NCBI GenBank assembly: GCA_025153445.1
Contig: JANZNS010000012.1
Location: 1-41,180, forward strand
Length of the DNA stretch: 41,180 nt
DNA from: Marinobacter sp. BGYM27
GTDB lineage: Bacteria; Pseudomonadota; Gammaproteobacteria; Pseudomonadales; Oleiphilaceae
Direction of reading: 5' to 3'
The notes below the pieces were generated by a model. The model was not told where the DNA came from, made no database searches, and worked only from the letters and a program-made list of their open reading frames with translations. The position numbers and the translations under genes were made by a program. Each line of letters opens with the position of its first letter. Position 1 is the first letter of the stretch. Shown piece after piece: positions 1-8,046 of the stretch.

Positions 1-122
1 GGAGTACAACGATGAACGTCCCCACGATTCACTGGAAGACCTGACGCCATGGGAATACCTGGCGAAACACCAACGGGCGGAAAACTCTAATCAGCGGTGC
101 AACTGAAACAGGGATGTTTACA
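1..122 (+). mobile_element. 3' end of an IS3-family insertion sequence (partial)
   Basis: The window opens inside the last codons of an IS3-type transposase. A possible right terminus follows the stop, ending GGGATGTTTACA at 111-122; IS3 elements normally end in CA. The rest of the element lies outside the window, so the terminus and any target duplication cannot be confirmed. The proposed end overlaps the stop codon of the leftward DUF488 gene, so the element sits exactly at the 3' end of that gene. Confidence 0.6.
2..106 (+). CDS. IS3-family transposase OrfB, C-terminal fragment
   Basis: An open frame enters from the left edge and stops with TGA at 104-106. Its peptide begins EYNDERPHDSLEDLTPWEYL, the characteristic tail of the IS3 OrfB DDE integrase (N-x-x-RPH-x-x-L-x-x-LTP-x-E-Y), which lies after the catalytic glutamate. 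Only 34 codons are visible, so intactness of the enzyme cannot be judged. By its tail it looks like the subgroup whose OrfB ends in EYN-x-x-RPH, which appears to differ from the element at the right edge of the window. Confidence 0.8.
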   Translation, partial: EYNDERPHDSLEDLTPWEYLAKHQRAENSNQRCN

Positions 123-465
123 ACTCCTCCAGCACTGCTTTCAAGACGATGGCATTGTTATGCTCGCAGTCTTTCGCGCTGTAGATTAGCGTGATTCTCT
201 TTTTGCCTGCGTTTTTCACAAGCGCTTTGAGAGTTTCCTGTTGCTCCTCCAGTTCTTTCCGATAGCGTTTGCAGAACGTTTGCCATCGTTTGGGATCATG
301 CCCAAACCATTTTCGGAGCTCTGTTGACGGTGCAAGATCTTTTATCCAGTCGTCCAGTTCCAGTGCTTCCTTTTTAATCCCTCTCGGCCAGACCCTGTCG
401 ACCAGTACTCGGTAACCGTCATTCTTATTGATGTCGTCATATGCGCGCTTGCATTCGATCGTCAT
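118..465 (-). CDS. yeaO: DUF488 family protein (YeaO-like)
   Basis: A 115-residue protein of the DUF488 family. The diagnostic block DGYRVLVDRVWPRGIKK is followed by LAPSTELRKWFGHDP and a C-terminal LIYSAKDCEHNNAIVL. These match Escherichia coli YeaO, also about 115 residues long, closely in order and spacing. The biochemical function of DUF488 is unknown; it is small and cytosolic with no signal peptide. The frame is open upstream to 531, but I chose the ATG at 463-465 because GAGGTG lies 5-6 bases upstream and the resulting length matches the family. Its stop codon overlaps the probable end of the neighbouring IS3 element, so the last residues may have been affected by the insertion. A palindromic candidate operator lies about 55-85 bases upstream. 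Confidence 0.88.
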   Translation of the reverse strand: MTIECKRAYDDINKNDGYRVLVDRVWPRGIKKEALELDDWIKDLAPSTELRKWFGHDPKRWQTFCKRYRKELEEQQETLKALVKNAGKKRITLIYSAKDCEHNNAIVLKAVLEEL

Positions 466-506
466 GAAGCACCTCGTTTGTGTGTCGATGCGTATCGTTG
501 AGTAGT

Positions 507-536
507 GTTTTACTTTTTCTTTAACCTGCACATCAA
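507..536 (-). promoter_or_regulatory. Candidate promoter of the DUF488 gene
   Basis: Reading leftward, TTGATG (531-536 on the complement) and TAAAAC (507-512 on the complement) are separated by 18 bases, a sigma70-like arrangement with 4 of 6 matches in each box. It lies about 45-70 bases upstream of the chosen start. The -35-like box falls in the loop of the 521-550 palindrome, which would suit repression. This is inference from consensus only. Confidence 0.35.
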
Positions 537-550
537 GTTTTGCAGGTTAA
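521..550. promoter_or_regulatory. Perfect 10-bp inverted repeat, candidate operator
   Basis: The arms TTAACCTGCA (521-530) and TGCAGGTTAA (541-550) are exact reverse complements around a 10-base spacer. No T-run follows on either strand, so it is a poor terminator. The dyad symmetry, and its overlap with a candidate -35 box for the leftward DUF488 gene, fit a binding site for a dimeric regulator. No regulator gene is adjacent. Confidence 0.45.
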
Positions 551-920
551 CGCCGCTATTTGCTTTGTAGCTGGTGAATTGATGTACAGCAGTTAAGGTG
601 AAAAAACCGTCTGCTTCCAGTAAAATGCGCTCGCCAAACACCCGCGTGACGCTTTCTTTGTGCGTTTTTTGCGACTTTCTTGTATCGCTTTCGGGATTTT
701 TAGCCGCCCTGCTGATGGTTTTACCTGTGCGGATGGCCTGATGTTTGGCTTGTTTAATGGTTGTGCCCGCCCGGTCCAATGGTTAGTGACCCGGCTTTCC
801 TTTTTTGTTTATTCACGCATGGATCGCCTGAGTAGCAGATGTGGAACTTTTATGTCGGTTAACACGAAGGTGTTCAACGCACAGTTCCACGATGTTTGAT
901 CAAGAGGATGTTTCTGCTTT
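551..920. other. Intergenic region without a supported gene
   Basis: About 370 bases between the DUF488 leader and the M23 peptidase. Two short frames exist. A leftward one from a TTG at 779 encodes a Lys/Ser-rich peptide of up to 89 residues and runs into the palindrome; a rightward one spans 660-899. Neither has a convincing ribosome binding site or a recognisable domain. Near the peptidase start there is a nested inverted repeat: GTGGAAC (841-847) with GTTCCAC (884-890), enclosing AACAC (861-865) with GTGTT (870-874). It could fold in the 5' leader of the peptidase mRNA. Confidence 0.4.
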
Positions 921-2339
921 ATGCGAAAGACGCCCCGTGTACCGAAGAAAACCCGCCACTTTGTTGTAGCCAGCGTAATAGGCGCTGTGGCTGTTACGGG
1001 TTTATGGTTATCCGCTTCTTCCAATGCGGTATTGCTGCCATCTGACAATGCCACTACCACCGCTGATAGCAATGAACATCTCCAGCAAGATGTGGCCAAA
1101 GCGACTCAGGAAGCCAAGTCTGAGCCGGAAATGTCAGTCGCCACTCCGCAAGAGCCAATTGAACTGCTACCGGTTAGTTACGAAATTCAGCCTGGCGATA
1201 CGTTGAGCGAGATTTTTGACGCCAACAACGTTCCGGCGAAAACCCTGCACCGTCTGTTGGAAGCCGATGCGGAATACCTGTCGCTCGAGACTCTGCGCCC
1301 TGGCACTTCCCTCACCTTTGATGTTGATAAACAGAACGCACTAAAAAGTATGTCGCTGCAGGTGGATCCGGCACGAACGGTCACCTTCACAAGGCAGGAT
1401 GATGGATCCTTCATCCATGAAGAGCAAACCCGTCCCGTGCATTGGGAATCGGCAGCGATTGAAGGCGAGATCAAAGGCAGTTTTTATGGTTCGGGCCTGG
1501 CGGCGGGTCTTAGTAAAGCGCAGGTCGTTGAAGTGAGCCAGTTGCTCAAGGGTAAGCTGAATTTTCGTCGATCATTGCGTGCCGGAGACCGGTTTTCAGT
1601 GCTTGTTGGCCGTGAAATGATGGCGCTTGAAGCAACCGGTAACGACCGAATTGAAGCCGTCACCATTCATCGTGGCAAGACAACCTATAACGCTTTTCTG
1701 TTCAGCGACGGTAACTACTATGACGAAAACGGTGAAAGTGTGACGCCTGCATTCCTGCGCTGGCCGACTGCCAAACACTATCGCGTAACGTCTTCGTTTA
1801 ATCCTGCAAGACTTCACCCCGTAACCGGTCGGCACGCACCTCACAATGGTGTTGATACAGCCGCGCCGATGAATACGCCCATCATGAGCACCGGCGACGG
1901 CATCGTTTCCCGCGTGGGCAATCATCCCTACGCCGGCCGGTACATTGTGATCGACCACAGCGGTACTTTCAAAACCCGGTATTTGCACCTGAACAAAGTA
2001 CTGGTGAAGCGCGGGCAATCTGTGAAACGTGGTCAGAGAATTGCGCTTTCAGGTAATACCGGGCGGACCACCGGCCCTCACCTGCATTTTGAGTTCCACG
2101 TTCGCAATCACCCGGTTAATCCTTTGACCGCAGATATTCCAACGCTTGCCAAAGTACCGAAAGACAAGGTAACTGAATTCGAGAACCAGGTTCGTCAGCA
2201 GCTAGCCGCCATGCGCGTACCGTTGAGCTTCAAGCATCAATACGCTCGCGGGGAGCAAATGCCCGAAGCCGGGAGCGGCATTCAAACTGATATTTGGAAA
2301 AAGCAGTGTCAGCGCCCTGGCCAATGCCGTTACCACTGA
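921..2339 (+). CDS. Periplasmic M23 peptidoglycan DD-metalloendopeptidase (MepM/OapA-like)
   Basis: A 472-residue cell-wall hydrolase predicted to cut peptide cross-links in murein so that new strands can be inserted. An N-terminal basic stretch and one hydrophobic segment (about residues 12-33) act as signal or anchor. A LysM/OapA-like region starts near residue 86 (VSYEIQPGDTLSEIF). The catalytic M23 (LytM) domain covers about residues 285-400. Its zinc-site motifs are intact: H308-x3-D312 (HNGVD) and H387-L-H389 (HLHFE). The size and domain order resemble E. coli MepM (440 residues). The ATG at 921 has only a distant AGAGGA upstream (about 13 bases), so initiation may be weak. It is a single-gene unit closed by the terminator at 2364-2393. 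Confidence 0.92.
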   Translation: MRKTPRVPKKTRHFVVASVIGAVAVTGLWLSASSNAVLLPSDNATTTADSNEHLQQDVAKATQEAKSEPEMSVATPQEPIELLPVSYEIQPGDTLSEIFDANNVPAKTLHRLLEADAEYLSLETLRPGTSLTFDVDKQNALKSMSLQVDPARTVTFTRQDDGSFIHEEQTRPVHWESAAIEGEIKGSFYGSGLAAGLSKAQVVEVSQLLKGKLNFRRSLRAGDRFSVLVGREMMALEATGNDRIEAVTIHRGKTTYNAFLFSDGNYYDENGESVTPAFLRWPTAKHYRVTSSFNPARLHPVTGRHAPHNGVDTAAPMNTPIMSTGDGIVSRVGNHPYAGRYIVIDHSGTFKTRYLHLNKVLVKRGQSVKRGQRIALSGNTGRTTGPHLHFEFHVRNHPVNPLTADIPTLAKVPKDKVTEFENQVRQQLAAMRVPLSFKHQYARGEQMPEAGSGIQTDIWKKQCQRPGQCRYH

Positions 2340-2363
2340 GTGCAGCGAATAAAACGATGCGCT

Positions 2364-2393
2364 AAAAAACGCCCCTATTCAGGGGCGTTTTTT
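2364..2393. terminator. Bidirectional rho-independent terminator
   Basis: A perfect stem, AAAAAACGCCCCT / AGGGGCGTTTTTT, closes on the four-base loop ATTC. The A-run on one side and T-run on the other make it functional on both strands. It sits between the convergent M23 peptidase and the leftward oxidoreductase. Confidence 0.93.
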
Positions 2394-2418
2394 ATTCAAC
2401 CTGGCTAAAACAGCGCAA

Positions 2419-3438
2419 TCACTCCCAATCGCTCAGCACGATTTTACCAATGCTCCCGCCCTTCTCGATTTCTGCATGTACTTTCCGAAGATTGGCCGCA
2501 TTGATCGGTTTTACCACTTGATTGCAGGTTGTGACCAGTTCGCCAGCATCCACGAGTTCACCTATTCGGTTGAGCAGGTGCTGCTGCTCGATCATGTCGT
2601 CAGTCTTGAACATGGCGCGGGTGAACATGAATTCCCACACGATACCGGCGCTCTTTGTTTTCAGCGTATCCATCGCCAGCGGCTCCCGATTCTCGACGAC
2701 ACTGCAGATCATCCCCTGAGGGCGAATCAGTTGGGTCATGGCCGCCCAATGTCCGTCAGTATCATTGAGACACAGAATATAGTCGACAGTCTCGTAGCCC
2801 GCGGCCTTGAGCTCATCCGTTAGAGGCTTTCTGTGATTGACGATGGTATCGGCGCCCAGTTGCTTGCACCAGTCGCTCGTTTCCGGCCGCGACGCAGTAG
2901 CAATAACATCAAGCTTCGCCAGTTTTTTCGCTAACTGGATCGCAATAGAACCCACACCACCGGCACCATTTACGATCAGCAGAGATTTGCCCTCATCCTG
3001 ACCGTCTTTGCTAATGCCCAGACGCTCAAACAACCCTTCCCAGGCGGTGATGCCAGTGAGCGGTAACGCCGCAGCCTGCGCAAAATCAAGGGAGGTCGGC
3101 ATGGTGCCAACAATGCGCTCGTCGACGAGATGGAACTGACTATTGGTCCCCTGCCGGGTAACGTCGCCGGCATAATAAACGGAGTCACCAACGGCATAGC
3201 CAGTGACCTGATCGCCTATGGCAGTCACAGTACCAGCAGCATCCCAACCCAATACTTTGGGCTGCTCGGGGACTGCGTCCTTTGGTGCGCGCACCTTGGT
3301 ATCAACCGGGTTTACGGAAATGGCTTTCACTTCCACGAGAATGTCATGACCTTTCGGTGCTGGTGTATCCAGCTCCAAATCGATCAGGCTATCCGGATCA
3401 CTTATAGGCAGATAACGAGTCAGGCCAACAGCTTTCAT
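2419..3438 (-). CDS. Zinc-independent MDR-family NAD(P)H:quinone oxidoreductase-type reductase
   Basis: A 339-residue medium-chain dehydrogenase/reductase. The N-terminal GroES-like fold (about residues 25-115) carries VNPVDTKVRAP and VLGWDAAGTV. The Rossmann fold carries GAGGVG at residues 158-163, which binds NAD(P)H. The zinc-ligand cysteines of true alcohol dehydrogenases are not evident, so it belongs with the quinone oxidoreductase branch often labelled 'zinc-binding alcohol dehydrogenase family'. Such enzymes reduce quinones or alpha,beta-unsaturated carbonyls; the substrate cannot be told from sequence. The ATG start is backed by AGGAG about 8 bases upstream. A perfect 12-bp palindrome lies 40 bases upstream and may be an operator. 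Confidence 0.9.
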   Translation of the reverse strand: MKAVGLTRYLPISDPDSLIDLELDTPAPKGHDILVEVKAISVNPVDTKVRAPKDAVPEQPKVLGWDAAGTVTAIGDQVTGYAVGDSVYYAGDVTRQGTNSQFHLVDERIVGTMPTSLDFAQAAALPLTGITAWEGLFERLGISKDGQDEGKSLLIVNGAGGVGSIAIQLAKKLAKLDVIATASRPETSDWCKQLGADTIVNHRKPLTDELKAAGYETVDYILCLNDTDGHWAAMTQLIRPQGMICSVVENREPLAMDTLKTKSAGIVWEFMFTRAMFKTDDMIEQQHLLNRIGELVDAGELVTTCNQVVKPINAANLRKVHAEIEKGGSIGKIVLSDWE

Positions 3439-3477
3439 ATACGGGTCTCCTGGTTAAGTCAGGTGCTATAAAATTGA

Positions 3478-3489
3478 TTTATCGATAAA
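3478..3489. promoter_or_regulatory. 12-bp palindrome upstream of the oxidoreductase
   Basis: TTTATCGATAAA is a perfect palindrome 40 bases upstream of the leftward oxidoreductase start, within an A/T-rich promoter-like stretch. It could be an operator half-site pair. No adjacent regulator gene identifies the protein, and a 12-bp palindrome could occur by chance. Confidence 0.3.
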
Positions 3490-3551
3490 AGCAGTCTGCG
3501 CCGGCGAGATGAACTGAAACAATGACGGGTTTCGCTGATACCGTTCATTAA

Positions 3552-5813
3552 TCAGCGGGACTGGCGAAGCTGTACAATCAGTTGATTGAGGCCCGGGTCT
3601 GCGGGTGATCGCAGTAGTGCCCGCTCGGTCACGGCGATAGCTTGAGCCTTTTTCCCGGTGCTGTTCAGCGCTACGGCATAGACATAGCTATAGCGGCTCA
3701 CATCAGGCGAATACTGCACCGCGAGCGCCAATTCATCCAGCGCTTTGCCGAGCTGCTTTTGACGGACGTGGAGCAAACCCAATGCATGGTGAAGTGCGGC
3801 GGCTTTGGGCTGGCGTTCGATGCCTTGCTGCAGCACGTCGAGCCCTTTGTCGTCCTGCTCTGTCGCCCGATAAAAATCCGCAAGATTTGCATAGGCCGGG
3901 GCGTAATCCGGATCGGTGGCAATCGCACTCCGGTAGGCGCGTTCGGCTGCATCCAGACGTCTCTGCGCCGCTTCGAATCCCCCCAAACTGACATGTGCCT
4001 GTGGCGTATCGGCAGCGAAAGCCAGCGTTGCCCGGTAATCGTTAGCGACATTACGCATCTGTCTGGCCTGCTCTGGCGACAGCGATTGAGCGGAAATATC
4101 GCGAAGTTGAGCCGCCGCTTCCAGGCGCACCGCTTTTACAGGATCATTTAGAAGTGGCAAGGCAACCTGAACACGTATAGATGCAGGCAAAGGCGCAATG
4201 CCCTCCAGAGCCCCCAATCGAACCAACGGATCACTATCGCGGGTAGCGGCCGCCAGACTTTGTAGTGTTCGTGGATTAGGCCAGCCTGACAATGCCTTGG
4301 CAGCGGTGGACCTGACGATAGCGGGCTGCGTGACGTCATCCAAGAGTGCACTCAGTCTCGCGCCAGCATCGGTGGCGTTGTGGCGTGCTGCACTGAGAAT
4401 GTGAGCATAGTCATATTTCCCCTCAGGATCATGGCCGTACCATTCTCTCAGTTGTTTGGCCGCCCAGTTTGCAGACTGGGCGCTGTGACATTGGGTGCAC
4501 GCGTTGGGCACACCAATATCCACCGAAAGCTGAGGTCGCGGGATCCTGAAGCTGTGGTCTCTGCGGGGATCAACCCCCATGTAGGTTTTGTCAGGCATAT
4601 GGCAATCCACACACTGCGATCCGCTGTTTGCGCCTGATGTTTCGTGGAAATGATGTTGGGGGCTGTCGTACTCCGGGGTATGGCACTGAAGGCACACGCC
4701 GTTGTCGGCTGCTTTCAGTTCGAGGCTATGGGGATTATGGCAATCACTACAGGTAACGCCTGCGTTGTACATGGCGCTCTGGATAAACGAGCCATACACA
4801 TAGACTTCACCGTCTATCTGCCCGTCTGCGTGATAGAGTCCAGCGTCCAACCGCGCAGGTTGGTAGCTGTCCATGAGCGGCTGACCTTTGCGATCATCCT
4901 CGCTGAGCTGGGCACGGCGGGAGTGGCAGGCTGCGCAGACCTGAATTTCAGTCTCAGTCACTCTGGGCGTGCTGCGCTCAGGCAAGCCTGATTTTTGATT
5001 CTGGCGCCAGTGAACGCCCTTTCGTTCGTTGAAGAGATGAGTCAGGCCGTAGTTCTTGAGTGAACCAAGCTCCTCTGACGAATCACCGCCCTGCTTTGCC
5101 CATTTAATGTGATCCGACCCTGGCCCGTGACAAGCCTCACAGGAAACATCAATTTCCGCCCACTTCGTGTCGTAGGTACGCGTGGTCTGATCGTAATTCT
5201 TCTCCAGGCCCGTGGAATGGCATTCTGCGCACATGAAGTTCCAGTTTTGCTGGGGTTTGGTCCAGTGTAGAGGGTCCGTATGAGTTATTTTCTGATCAGG
5301 ATATAGATGGTACCAACGCTGCCCACCCTGCTTCGCAGGTCGCGAATCCCACGCAATCGTCAGCGCCTGCAAGCGACCACCGGAAAGTTCAATCAGGTAT
5401 TGCTGAAGTGGATATACACCGAACGTATAGCGGATCTTATAAGTGGCAAGCTTGCCGTCGGGGCCGTCTGTCGAGACCTGAAACTGGTCACCCTTGCGGC
5501 TGAACGTTGTGCGGGTGCCGGCATAGTCAAACGTGGCATCGTCGAAATTACCCTCCACGGTCTCCGGCGTCGCAACCTGCATGGCGAGATCGTGGTGGGA
5601 GTCTTTCCAATTCTCGGCTTCGGTCTGGTGGCACGCTGCACAGTGGCTACCACCGACAAAAGAGGGTTCCGGTGGAGTGCTTTCGGTAACAGCAAAGGAT
5701 CCATTCGACGCCAGTAACCCAATCAGTGCGATCAGGAAGGTGGGCATCGCGCGGCCGCCGGACTTCGCTATACGTTTAAGCCCGCGATGCATAAACACTG
5801 ATGGGAAATGCAT
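3552..5813 (-). CDS. Octaheme c-type cytochrome with HEAT-like and TPR repeats
   Basis: A 753-residue exported multiheme cytochrome. A basic N-region and the hydrophobic segment MPTFLIALIGLLASNGSFA form a signal peptide. Eight CxxCH heme c motifs follow: CAACH, CAECH, CEACH, CAACH, CSDCH, CLQCH, CVDCH and CTQCH. The first falls just after the signal peptide and the last near mid-protein, as in the cytochrome c554/doubled-CXXCH families. The C-terminal part has HEAT-like helices (from about VRSTAAKALSGWPNPRTL) and then three or four TPRs ending the protein. It probably works in the periplasm as an electron carrier or reductase with a protein-docking tail. Start sites are uncertain: the frame reaches a TTG at 5837, and ATGs at 5834, 5813 and 5792 are possible. 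I chose 5813 because AGGGA lies about 10 bases upstream. It stands alone, so no partner is indicated. Confidence 0.9.
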   Translation of the reverse strand: MHFPSVFMHRGLKRIAKSGGRAMPTFLIALIGLLASNGSFAVTESTPPEPSFVGGSHCAACHQTEAENWKDSHHDLAMQVATPETVEGNFDDATFDYAGTRTTFSRKGDQFQVSTDGPDGKLATYKIRYTFGVYPLQQYLIELSGGRLQALTIAWDSRPAKQGGQRWYHLYPDQKITHTDPLHWTKPQQNWNFMCAECHSTGLEKNYDQTTRTYDTKWAEIDVSCEACHGPGSDHIKWAKQGGDSSEELGSLKNYGLTHLFNERKGVHWRQNQKSGLPERSTPRVTETEIQVCAACHSRRAQLSEDDRKGQPLMDSYQPARLDAGLYHADGQIDGEVYVYGSFIQSAMYNAGVTCSDCHNPHSLELKAADNGVCLQCHTPEYDSPQHHFHETSGANSGSQCVDCHMPDKTYMGVDPRRDHSFRIPRPQLSVDIGVPNACTQCHSAQSANWAAKQLREWYGHDPEGKYDYAHILSAARHNATDAGARLSALLDDVTQPAIVRSTAAKALSGWPNPRTLQSLAAATRDSDPLVRLGALEGIAPLPASIRVQVALPLLNDPVKAVRLEAAAQLRDISAQSLSPEQARQMRNVANDYRATLAFAADTPQAHVSLGGFEAAQRRLDAAERAYRSAIATDPDYAPAYANLADFYRATEQDDKGLDVLQQGIERQPKAAALHHALGLLHVRQKQLGKALDELALAVQYSPDVSRYSYVYAVALNSTGKKAQAIAVTERALLRSPADPGLNQLIVQLRQSR

Positions 5814-6025
5814 TAAGTAATGGGTCCCTGACATCAAGCGTTGAAAGGCGTTGATAATCGCCTCGTATCATTTTCCGTGCTGCTGATTATTACGCTTTCG
5901 TGGTTTTTGTTCTGAATTTGCCATGTTTTTTACTGACGCAAACACTCGTAACATGTGGTGGTAAAGCCTTATTTATAGACCATTTTCCATGGAGTGTCCT
6001 GCGCTGACTCCTTAAATCGGCAGTA

Positions 6026-7393
6026 TTAACCTACAGGGAACTCCGCCTGAGCATAACGAACATGGGTCTTGCGGCGGACCGTCAGAATATAGCCCAGGGT
6101 TAGTGGCCCTACCCGTCCAATGAGCATGACCGCCATAATGATAATCTGGCCCCCGGCACCGAGATCGTCGGTGATACCGCGTGAAAGGCCCACGGTGCCA
6201 AAAGCCGATACCACTTCAAATGCGATATCCAGAAACGCGCCCTTCTGAATCACGCTAAGTGCAAGAATAGCGACAAAGATTGTCGCCATTGCAATCGTCG
6301 TCAGTGCCAGTGCTTTAATCACAACTTCTCGGGAAAGCGAGCGACGGAAAAGCGTGACGTTGAGGTTGCCGCGCAGGAACGAGCGGGTAGCGGCCATCAT
6401 CACCACAAACGTGGAAATTTTGATACCACTGGCGGTCGAGTTCGGCGCGCCGCCAACAAACATCAATAGCAGGAACAACACACAGGTGCCCGATGTAAAT
6501 GTGCCAACATCCAGTGTATTGAACCCTGCTGTGCGCGGCGTTGTGGCCTGAAACCAGGACGCCAGTAATTTATCGCCGAATGAATGCAAACTACCCAGCG
6601 TATCCGCGTTACCGTATTCGAAACTGAGAAACGCCAGAGTTGCAACGATATTAAGCACCAGGGTGGTGCTGAGTATCAGCTTTGCGTAGACCGAAAGCCC
6701 TCTCAGGCTGCGCTTCTGGATCAATTCCTGCACCACGAGGTAGCCAAGCCCGCCGGTAATCAGCAGCGCAGTAATCGTCAGTGACACCCCGGTGTGGGAG
6801 ACATAGGCGCTGAGGCTGTCGGCAGACAGCGCAAACCCCGCGTTATTAAAGGCTGATATCGAGTAGAACAAGGCGTGATAGAGGCCGTTGCTCCAGCCCA
6901 GTTCCGGCACAAAAAAGCAGGCGAGCACCATCAAGCCAATGGACTCTACGACTATGGCGAATAGCGCTATCGAGGCCCCTGTCTGGGTAGTGGTGCTGAA
7001 TGAGATCTGGTTGAACGCTTCTTTTGCGGCGAGCTGATGCCCGAGGCCAAGCTTGAAGCCAAGTGCCACTGCGGTGAGCACCGCAAATGTCATTAACCCG
7101 ATACCCCCGAGCTGGATCAGTGTGAGAATGACAAGCTGGCCGAACAGCGTGAACTCGCTACCGGTATCTACCACGACGAGCCCTGTCACCGTCACGGCAG
7201 ATGTCGCGGTAAAAGCGGCATCGATCCAGCTGATTGGAGCAATTGTGGCCCAGGGAAGTTTGAGTAGGCACGTACCCAGAATAATAAGTACCAGAAATCC
7301 CTCAATCAGCAATCGAGGGGGACTTATTCGCCGGGGGCCCGTTGATCCGGAACGCCGGGTTCGCGGCAGAATGGCGGGTGGCCAAAGCTTCAT
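6026..7393 (-). CDS. ktrB: KtrB-type potassium channel subunit (TrkH family)
   Basis: A 455-residue inner-membrane K+ translocating subunit, the same length as Vibrio KtrB. Four repeated M1-P-M2 units carry one filter glycine motif each: VTVTGL (67-72), NNAGF (183-187), RTAGF (287-291) and GTVGL (399-403). The third unit has the Gly/Ser/Thr-rich intramembrane gate loop GGAPNSTASG (about 314-323), typical of KtrB/TrkH. It is the second gene of an operon; its ATG overlaps the TGA of ktrA by four bases (ATGA), implying translational coupling. With KtrA it should form a Na+-dependent, nucleotide-gated K+ uptake system used in osmoadaptation. Confidence 0.93.
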   Translation of the reverse strand: MKLWPPAILPRTRRSGSTGPRRISPPRLLIEGFLVLIILGTCLLKLPWATIAPISWIDAAFTATSAVTVTGLVVVDTGSEFTLFGQLVILTLIQLGGIGLMTFAVLTAVALGFKLGLGHQLAAKEAFNQISFSTTTQTGASIALFAIVVESIGLMVLACFFVPELGWSNGLYHALFYSISAFNNAGFALSADSLSAYVSHTGVSLTITALLITGGLGYLVVQELIQKRSLRGLSVYAKLILSTTLVLNIVATLAFLSFEYGNADTLGSLHSFGDKLLASWFQATTPRTAGFNTLDVGTFTSGTCVLFLLLMFVGGAPNSTASGIKISTFVVMMAATRSFLRGNLNVTLFRRSLSREVVIKALALTTIAMATIFVAILALSVIQKGAFLDIAFEVVSAFGTVGLSRGITDDLGAGGQIIIMAVMLIGRVGPLTLGYILTVRRKTHVRYAQAEFPVG

Positions 7394-8046
7394 AGGTGGT
7401 CTGCGAATTTCCGGAGTTCGTCGAGTTGACCCACCAACACGACCTGATTGCCTTTGTGGAGCGTCACGTCGCTCGACGGGTTGGTTGACGTTGTTTTGCC
7501 CTGCTTCAGGAGTACTAATTCAACTTCGGCATCGGCCTTCTCGATGAGCGCATCCATCTGGCAGCCATCAAGATTATCGGAAACGATCAGCTCAACGATA
7601 AACTCTTCTTCACCCAGGCCAATATAATTGTTCACCATCGGGTAATGGAGTTCCTGCGCGACATGCGCCCCCATTTCAAACTCCGGGCCAATGACCCGCG
7701 TTGCGCCCAGGCGCTTGAGAATACGGTGGTGCTGGTTGGTGAGCGCCTTGGCCCAGACTTTTTTCACGCCGCGATCACGAAGCTGCATCGTGGCGAGGAT
7801 AGCGGCCTCAATGTTGCGCCCGATCGCAACGACGCCGACATCGTAGTCGCCCACATTCAATTCATCGAGCACGCTTTCGTCAGTGACATCACCGATGACG
7901 GCATGCGTGATGCGCTCAGCCAACCGGTCGACTTTGACCTCGTCGGTATCAATGCCCAGTACGTCGTGCCCCATTCGCGTCAGCTCGGTGGCGATCGTTT
8001 CGCCAAAAACACCCAGTCCGATAATGACAAACTGTTGCTTATACAT
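7390..8046 (-). CDS. ktrA: KtrA-type RCK regulatory subunit of potassium uptake
   Basis: A 218-residue cytosolic gating protein. The RCK-N Rossmann domain begins VIIGLGVFGETIATELTRMG, with the G-x-G-x-x-G nucleotide site (ATP/ADP or NADH) and the acidic DTDE at the end of strand 2. An RCK-C (TrkA-C) domain occupies about residues 135-218. Octameric rings of KtrA sit under KtrB and open it when ATP binds. The reading frame extends to a GTG at 8073, but the ATG at 8046 fits the family N-terminus (MYKQQFVIIGLG). An AGGAGG lies 13 bases upstream, a longer spacing than usual. The gene directly precedes ktrB with a 4-base overlap. Confidence 0.93.
   Translation of the reverse strand: MYKQQFVIIGLGVFGETIATELTRMGHDVLGIDTDEVKVDRLAERITHAVIGDVTDESVLDELNVGDYDVGVVAIGRNIEAAILATMQLRDRGVKKVWAKALTNQHHRILKRLGATRVIGPEFEMGAHVAQELHYPMVNNYIGLGEEEFIVELIVSDNLDGCQMDALIEKADAEVELVLLKQGKTTSTNPSSDVTLHKGNQVVLVGQLDELRKFADHL

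Noticed and set aside
510-779. A leftward 89-codon frame starting at TTG
   Set aside because: It overlaps the palindrome and the promoter-like region of the DUF488 gene and has no ribosome site; the composition is not decisive.
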